A stretch of 19,414 nucleotides of DNA, taken from contig JAIOYD010000004.1 in NCBI GenBank assembly GCA_021741285.1, forward strand, positions 1-19,414, read 5' to 3'. The position numbers were made by a program, and so were the translations under genes. How positions within the stretch are numbered: the stretch's first letter is position 1; each line of letters opens with the position of its first letter. Below the pieces are notes generated by a model that had not been told where the DNA came from, did no database searches, and saw only the letters and a list, made by a program, of their open reading frames with translations. The stretch is from Rickettsiaceae bacterium (GTDB lineage: Bacteria; Pseudomonadota; Alphaproteobacteria; Rickettsiales; Rickettsiaceae). This document shows, in pieces, positions 15,207 through 19,414 of the stretch.

Positions 15207-16210
15207 ATTACTATCTATTGTGTCTTGTTATTTTAGGAACGATTTCAACAGTTGCTTCTTACTTACTGATAAAGCTGCTGATTAATCTACTACCCAAATA
15301 TGGAATGGTTGACATGCCAGGCACGCGAAGGGTACATGACAAAGAAACTCCCCGTGGCGGTGGTATAGCATTCGTTATTATTTTTATAACGTTACTACCT
15401 TTATTTGAATATTGTATGTTTGGAAAATTTGATCGTTCTCCTACCGTATTACAGATATTTTTCCCGATCAGCCTAGTATCATTTTGGGATGATATATCTC
15501 ATGTAATGATTCCTCTAAGACTGACTATACATGTATTATGCTCTTTCCTAGCTATTATGTGGCTTGTTCATCCAAGCATAGTACTTAGTTATGGAATTCC
15601 TATTTACTTAGATTTAATAATAGCCGCCTTTGCTTTACTTACTTTTTTAAACTTATATAATTTCCTTGATGGGATTGATGGCATCACTGTAAGCGAAACT
15701 TGCCATTTATCTATTACTATTATAATTCTTTGTTTTCTTAGCTACGACATTATTCCAAATGTTGACATGGTAATTATTATTACTACTATAATATTAGGGT
15801 GGGCTATAGGATTTTTTTACTTTAACTGGCAACCAGCCAAGATATTTTTAGGTGACACAGGAAGTATCAGTATAGGCTTTTTACTTGGAGTATGTTTACT
15901 CACAGTCGCTTCAGCAAGTGTTAAGCTATTTGCCGCATGTGTTATTGCCTCACTTTATTACGTTGCTGACGGTGGCTTGACTATTTTAAGGAGACTTATT
16001 AAAGGCGAAAAGATATGGGAACCACATTTACAGCATTTTTTTCATAAATCAGTGCAAAAAGGACGTAGCCATAAGCAGGTGGTAAAACGTATAATAAAAT
16101 GTAATTTGTTACTAATGATTTTTTCAGTTGGATCACTTTATTACCCTATCATTTCAATAATTGGAGCACTTATTGTTGTGGGAGTCACGCTCATGAGGTC
16201 ATTAGTTTAG
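15203..16210 (+). CDS. Polyprenyl-phosphate sugar-1-phosphate transferase, WecA/Rfe/MraY family
   Basis: The product is a 335-residue multi-pass membrane protein with about ten hydrophobic helices. Family motifs in order are: DMPGTRRVHDKETPRGGG (37-54), an acidic pair FWDDISHVMIP (95-104), NFLDGIDG (153-160), FLGDTGSISIGFLLG (215-229) and HLQHFFHKSVQKGRSHKQV (275-293). Enzymes of this group move an N-acetyl-hexosamine phosphate from a UDP-sugar to undecaprenyl phosphate at the inner membrane, starting O-antigen, enterobacterial common antigen or other envelope glycans. The motif set fits the Rfe/WecA branch better than MraY (peptidoglycan). It starts with the 4-base ATGA overlap with radC. 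The exact sugar cannot be told from sequence. Confidence 0.92.
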   Translation: MNYYLLCLVILGTISTVASYLLIKLLINLLPKYGMVDMPGTRRVHDKETPRGGGIAFVIIFITLLPLFEYCMFGKFDRSPTVLQIFFPISLVSFWDDISHVMIPLRLTIHVLCSFLAIMWLVHPSIVLSYGIPIYLDLIIAAFALLTFLNLYNFLDGIDGITVSETCHLSITIIILCFLSYDIIPNVDMVIIITTIILGWAIGFFYFNWQPAKIFLGDTGSISIGFLLGVCLLTVASASVKLFAACVIASLYYVADGGLTILRRLIKGEKIWEPHLQHFFHKSVQKGRSHKQVVKRIIKCNLLLMIFSVGSLYYPIISIIGALIVVGVTLMRSLV

Positions 16211-16216
16211 CAAATC

Positions 16217-16525
16217 ATGAAACCTATAGTTAATGACATAAATAAGCTTATTCATAGTATTTTTAAAAGACAAAATCCAATTTTGGCTGAGTTAATCATA
16301 AATTGGGGCAAAATTGTTGGCGTTAAGTTTAGTAGTCAGTCAAATCCATTAAAGATTACTATAAGCACAGAGGGAGGCAAACGAATAAATATTTTGCATG
16401 TCGCTGTTGATAGCTCAAGTGTTTCAATGGAACTTGCTTACCAACAAGAACTAATGATTGAAAGAATAGCAATATACCTTGGGTACAAAGGAATTCATAA
16501 GATTAGATTACTAGTTAGAGGGTAA
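16217..16525 (+). CDS. DUF721/DciA-like protein
   Basis: The product has 102 residues. The N-terminal part contains the family's ILAELIINWGKIVGVKFSSQS (22-42) and then a compact alpha/beta KH-like fold (NILHVAVDSSSVSMELAYQQ, ELMIERIAIYLGYKGIHKIRL). In DciA, this domain family helps load the replicative helicase DnaB in bacteria lacking DnaC. This protein is short, with just the domain, so DciA function is likely but not proven. ATG 16217 is 6 bases after the previous stop, and the next start is 1 base after its own stop, in one transcription unit. Confidence 0.85.
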   Translation: MKPIVNDINKLIHSIFKRQNPILAELIINWGKIVGVKFSSQSNPLKITISTEGGKRINILHVAVDSSSVSMELAYQQELMIERIAIYLGYKGIHKIRLLVRG

Positions 16526-16526
16526 A

Positions 16527-16829
16527 ATGAAAGATTTAGATTTTTCGATTGAAGTAGAAAGAATTATAAATAAAATAGCTACCACTATTGAAGATAACGA
16601 TCAAGAATGTAGATTTGATCTGGATCTTAATGACGGGATTCTTAGTTTCTCTAATGAAAGCGGTACCTATGTTATAAACAAACAAAGTGTTGCTAAAGAG
16701 ATATGGTTGTCTTCTCCGATTAGTGGGCCCTATCATTTTGCTCTACAAGGTAAGCAATGGAAATCTCGTACTGGAGCAGAATTATATCAGGTGCTGTCGT
16801 ATGAATTGCAAATAGAAATAAAAGGTTAG
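16527..16829 (+). CDS. cyaY: Frataxin-like iron-sulfur cluster assembly protein CyaY
   Basis: The 100-residue protein has the frataxin fold. An acidic first helix (FSIEVERIINKIATTIEDND, 6-25) would provide the iron-binding face. Beta strands follow, with the conserved YVINKQSVAKEIWLSSPISG (53-72), YHFAL and KQWKSRTGAEL. Frataxin binds iron and regulates cysteine desulfurase in Fe-S cluster building. Length matches bacterial CyaY. It starts one base after the previous stop, and the ABC exporter starts 7 bases after its stop. Strong match to the family. Confidence 0.93.
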   Translation: MKDLDFSIEVERIINKIATTIEDNDQECRFDLDLNDGILSFSNESGTYVINKQSVAKEIWLSSPISGPYHFALQGKQWKSRTGAELYQVLSYELQIEIKG

Positions 16830-16836
16830 CTAATTA

Positions 16837-18558
16837 ATGAGCAGTAATGTCAAAGAATTGGGTCTCTATTTAGTAGAGCACATAAAAAGTTTATTTGTAG
16901 TATTGATATCCTTGCTAAGTGTTTCTACATCTCTTCTTTTTATAGGATTTGTCTTTAGGAAATTGATTGATAATGGCTTAAATTCTGGACAAATAAGTAT
17001 AGTGAATAATTCTATTTTCTTAATAAGCGGATTAATTTGTATTTTTGCAGTTGGTAGTTTTTTCCGTTCTTATTATATTAACTTAATTACTCTTAAGGTG
17101 ATTTCTAAACTTAAATCAGACACATTCAAAAATTTATTGAAAGTTGATCTGACTAGATTTGAAGATTTAAAAATTGGCGATATCATTTCAAGATTAGGAT
17201 CAGACATTGAAATGGTTGGTAATCTAATTATCAATTTTTTATCATTTTTTATTAGAAATTCAATAATGTTACTAGGAGGGATAACTTTAATGTTTGTAGA
17301 GAGCCCTAAGCTTTCATTAATAGTTATGTTTAGCATTCCTGTTCTCCTATTTCCTATCCTTAGGCTAAGTAAGCACGTTAGATCTTTATCTAAACGAGTG
17401 TTAGAAGAACAGAGTTTATTAGCTTCTAATATTGAAGAAAATTTTGTTGGTATCCGTACTCTTTATGCTTATAACCAGCAACAATATTTGTCAGATCAGT
17501 TTGATAAGAAAATTCATTCAAATATCAAACATGCCAGCGTAAGGCTAAGACTTCGGTCTCTATTTTTTGCATTGGCTATAGCAATAATTACTGGTTCAAT
17601 AACTTTAGTTATTTGGGTTGGAAGTATTGATATTTTAAGTGAAGCTATGACTTCTGGGGAAATGATATCATTTATCTATTATGCGATGATAGTTGGTATG
17701 AGTGCTGGAGGTATAGCTGAGCTTCTAAATGAGTTACAAAACCCATTTGCTGCTTTAGAACGTGTACTTGAGCTTCGAGACTTAAAACCAAATATAGCGC
17801 CGGTACTAAACGAAGAATTTTTAGACCAAAGCTATTCCATTCGCTTTGAAAAAGTTAATTTTTCATATCCCTCAAGACCCGATATTTTAGTATTAAAAAA
17901 CATTTCACTAGAAATATCTCAAGGAAAATTTACAGCTATTGTTGGTAAATCTGGCTCTGGAAAAAGTACTTTACTGCAATTGTTGCTAAAATTTTATAAT
18001 CACCAAGATGGTAATATTTTTGTTGGTTCAAAAAATATCTCTCTAATTAAAGACGAGTTTATTAGAAGCAAAATTGCATATGTCGAACAAAATCCAACAA
18101 TATTCTCTGGAACTATTCGCTCTAATATAAATTTTTCTAGGCCAGATGCTAACGATGACGAGATCAACAATATCGCCAAGCTTTGCGGCATCCTTAATTT
18201 TACCAACTCTCTTGAATTAGGACTGGATACGGAAATTGGAGAAAGAGGCATAAGGATATCTGGTGGACAAAAACAGAGAATTGCTATTGCTAGAGCCCTT
18301 TTGTATAACCCAGAAATTTTACTTTTGGACGAAGCTACAAGTGCACTAGATACTGAAAGTGAAGAACAGATATTGCTTAATGTGCAGAATTTCCTGGCTG
18401 GTAAAACTATAATCTCTGTTGCGCACCGCATATCTTCTATTGAAAAAGCAGATGAAATTCTGGTTATTAATCAAGGAGCACTTGTAAGCCAAGGTTCCCA
18501 TACTCAATTACTACACAATTCCAAGATATATAATGTTCTTTATAAGGAACAAAAGTAA
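16837..18558 (+). CDS. ABC exporter half-transporter (fused permease-ATPase, ABCB/MsbA-like)
   Basis: The product has 573 residues. An N-terminal transmembrane domain with six predicted spans (~17-40, 58-78, 136-156, 158-176, 243-263, 275-295) is followed by a complete ATPase. The ATPase has Walker A GKSGSGKS (370-377), Q-loop Gln418, signature SGGQK (475-479), Walker B ILLLDE (494-499) with catalytic Glu499, and H-loop His530. It works as a dimer moving lipids, peptides or drugs outward across the inner membrane. The substrate cannot be inferred; lipid A export (MsbA) is one option, as is a TAP-like peptide or multidrug role. It begins 7 bases after cyaY, with a weak ribosome binding site (AAAGG about 11 bases upstream). 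Confidence 0.95.
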   Translation: MSSNVKELGLYLVEHIKSLFVVLISLLSVSTSLLFIGFVFRKLIDNGLNSGQISIVNNSIFLISGLICIFAVGSFFRSYYINLITLKVISKLKSDTFKNLLKVDLTRFEDLKIGDIISRLGSDIEMVGNLIINFLSFFIRNSIMLLGGITLMFVESPKLSLIVMFSIPVLLFPILRLSKHVRSLSKRVLEEQSLLASNIEENFVGIRTLYAYNQQQYLSDQFDKKIHSNIKHASVRLRLRSLFFALAIAIITGSITLVIWVGSIDILSEAMTSGEMISFIYYAMIVGMSAGGIAELLNELQNPFAALERVLELRDLKPNIAPVLNEEFLDQSYSIRFEKVNFSYPSRPDILVLKNISLEISQGKFTAIVGKSGSGKSTLLQLLLKFYNHQDGNIFVGSKNISLIKDEFIRSKIAYVEQNPTIFSGTIRSNINFSRPDANDDEINNIAKLCGILNFTNSLELGLDTEIGERGIRISGGQKQRIAIARALLYNPEILLLDEATSALDTESEEQILLNVQNFLAGKTIISVAHRISSIEKADEILVINQGALVSQGSHTQLLHNSKIYNVLYKEQK

Positions 18559-18640
18559 ATTTGGCATAATTCCTTTGCAATTAAATTTGCTTTGTGACAC
18601 TATAATTTTAATGTTTCTTAAAATATTAAATAGGATTATA

Positions 18641-19150
18641 ATGAAAAAGAAAATTTTATGCGGCCTAAGCGTAGTAGCCTTGTTATTTTGTAATGTTTCT
18701 AGAGCCGCGGCTCCTGAAAACCCAGTTGTTACTGATGATACCGCAAAACCTGTAGCAGGCTTCCAATCAGAAACAGTGGAGGTAAAGAAGACTCTCGAAA
18801 TCACAGAGGCTTGGGCGCGTAAATCTATGTCTCCAAATAACAACTCCGCTGCATATATGAAAATCAATAATCCAACTACAGAGCAGATTACAATTATTGG
18901 AGCATCTGCATCACGTGTTGCTAACAATGTAGAGCTTCATAAAAGTTTTGTAGACGAAAAAGGAGTTAGCCGCATGACTTCAATTGATAAAATTGTGGTC
19001 CCTGCTGGAAGCTCAATAGAGCTTATGCCTGGAGCTATTCACATTATGCTATTTGATTTGAAAAAGAATTTAGCCGCAGGAAGCAAGTTTGATATAGTAA
19101 TCAAAATTGAAGGCAAAGATCCTATTACTATAGAAGCTTTAGTTAAATAG
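18641..19150 (+). CDS. PCuAC periplasmic copper chaperone
   Basis: The product has 169 residues. I start at ATG 18641 (MKKKILCGLS), with AGGA 6-9 bases ahead, because it begins a clear Sec signal peptide (hydrophobic 4-18, probable cleavage after SRAAA at ~24). The frame extends upstream to 18533, but that overlaps the ABC gene and would bury the signal. The copper site H(M)X10MX21HXM is complete in spacing: His100, Met112, His134, Met136. The optional Met after the first His is Lys101. PCuAC delivers Cu(I) to the CuA site of cytochrome c oxidase in the periplasm. A TATAAT at 18601-18606 may give it its own promoter besides readthrough from the ABC gene. Confidence 0.93.
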   Translation: MKKKILCGLSVVALLFCNVSRAAAPENPVVTDDTAKPVAGFQSETVEVKKTLEITEAWARKSMSPNNNSAAYMKINNPTTEQITIIGASASRVANNVELHKSFVDEKGVSRMTSIDKIVVPAGSSIELMPGAIHIMLFDLKKNLAAGSKFDIVIKIEGKDPITIEALVK

Positions 19151-19225
19151 GTTCTTAATACTATCTTATGCGTCCAGGAGTAAATTTCGATTAGAAGATC
19201 TCTCTTGGCATAACCCTTAAATAAG

Positions 19226-19281
19226 TAGTCTCTGCGTCAAAATTCTAAATTTCTGACGTAATTTCAGGAATTTTTAAAATA
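19226..19281 (+). repeat. 56-bp repeat, copy 2
   Basis: This is the exact inverted counterpart of 423-478. Its right edge coincides with the left end of the IS5-like element (base 19282), and its left edge follows AT-rich sequence after the PCuAC gene. That both copies stop at the same base suggests a true element boundary rather than chance. Confidence 0.85.
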
Positions 19282-19414
19282 GACCTCTTGCATAACCGCA
19301 GGGATTGATTAAACTGGTTGCTTTTAAAGCAAGGATATTAGATGAGGTTTGAACAAATAAAGTGTGAAGCCCAAGAAGAGTTTCGCAGATTGACGGGAAT
19401 CAAGCGCACAACGT
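19282..19414 (+). mobile_element. IS5-family-like insertion sequence, left end (continues past the window)
   Basis: GACCTCTTGCATAACC (19282-19297) resembles the terminal repeats of IS5-group elements, which commonly read GAGACCTTTGCATAA. It lies 60 bases before a transposase start. The right end and any target duplication lie outside the window, so the boundary is inferred from the end-like motif and the abutting repeat. Confidence 0.6.
19342..19414 (+). CDS. IS5-family-like transposase, N-terminal 24 residues (partial)
   Basis: An AAGGA (19331-19335) sits six bases before ATG 19342. The visible protein MRFEQIKCEAQEEFRRLTGI contains the FRRLTGI/V motif typical of the N-terminal helix-turn-helix of IS5-group DDE transposases. 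The catalytic domain is beyond the window, so whether the gene is intact cannot be seen. Confidence 0.65.
   Translation, partial: MRFEQIKCEAQEEFRRLTGIKRTT

Noticed and set aside
18000..18431. 143-codon minus-strand frame
   Set aside because: Antisense to the conserved ATPase domain of the ABC exporter; composition follows from the sense codons.
18511..18927. 138-codon minus-strand frame opposite the PCuAC gene
   Set aside because: The sense strand encodes a signal peptide and an intact copper motif; the antisense frame has neither support nor a ribosome binding site.

Overview
The window reads as chromosome of an AT-rich alphaproteobacterium, most likely an obligate intracellular Rickettsiales member (Rickettsiaceae-like). 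This is inferred from gene content and style: a GapR/DUF2312 protein, a fabH-ihfA-merR group, bimodular QueF, a phasin-like protein, GatCAB followed by map, radC, a Rfe/WecA-type transferase, a DciA-like protein, frataxin and a PCuAC copper chaperone, together with several conserved hypotheticals, a decayed gene and IS material. I cannot name the species.

Layout. 1-426 (minus) is the C-terminal part of an M48 metalloprotease whose N-terminal side stops abruptly at a 56-bp repeat (423-478). An exact inverted copy of that repeat lies at 19226-19281, directly against the left end of an IS5-like insertion sequence whose transposase starts at 19342 and leaves the window. So both ends of the window are mobile-element or repeat scars, and the roughly 18.7 kb between them is mostly core housekeeping sequence.

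554-2575 (minus) is the least explained locus. Two consecutive open frames of 378 and 292 residues share one reading frame and are separated by a single TAA (1439-1441). They share a ~105-residue module, and the second carries two proline-rich tracts. This looks like one 673-codon gene interrupted by a stop, or a case of readthrough or recoding. 2576-2974 has a promoter for this locus and a possible decayed dispersed repeat. Then come a membrane delta-9 fatty acid desaturase with an unusual charged helical tail (minus), tRNA-Gly(GCC) (minus) and ubiX (plus).

5185-7151 (minus) holds a phasin-like protein, queF (queuosine precursor reductase) and an unrecognised membrane-anchored protein. gapR (plus) follows. 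7701-9732 (minus) is rpmF-fabH-ihfA-merR, tightly packed and lacking the plsX gene that commonly sits between rpmF and fabH. bamE (plus) is divergent from rpmF.

10500-19150 (plus) is a long co-directional run: gatC-gatA-gatB (Gln-tRNA/Asn-tRNA amidotransferase), map, radC, a Rfe/WecA/MraY-family polyprenyl-phosphate sugar transferase, a DUF721/DciA-like protein, cyaY, an ABC exporter and a PCuAC chaperone. Several junctions overlap by 1 to 17 bases, which suggests translational coupling and co-transcription. Protein synthesis and maturation, envelope building, iron handling and copper delivery are grouped here. I see no CRISPR array, toxin-antitoxin pair or phage module.
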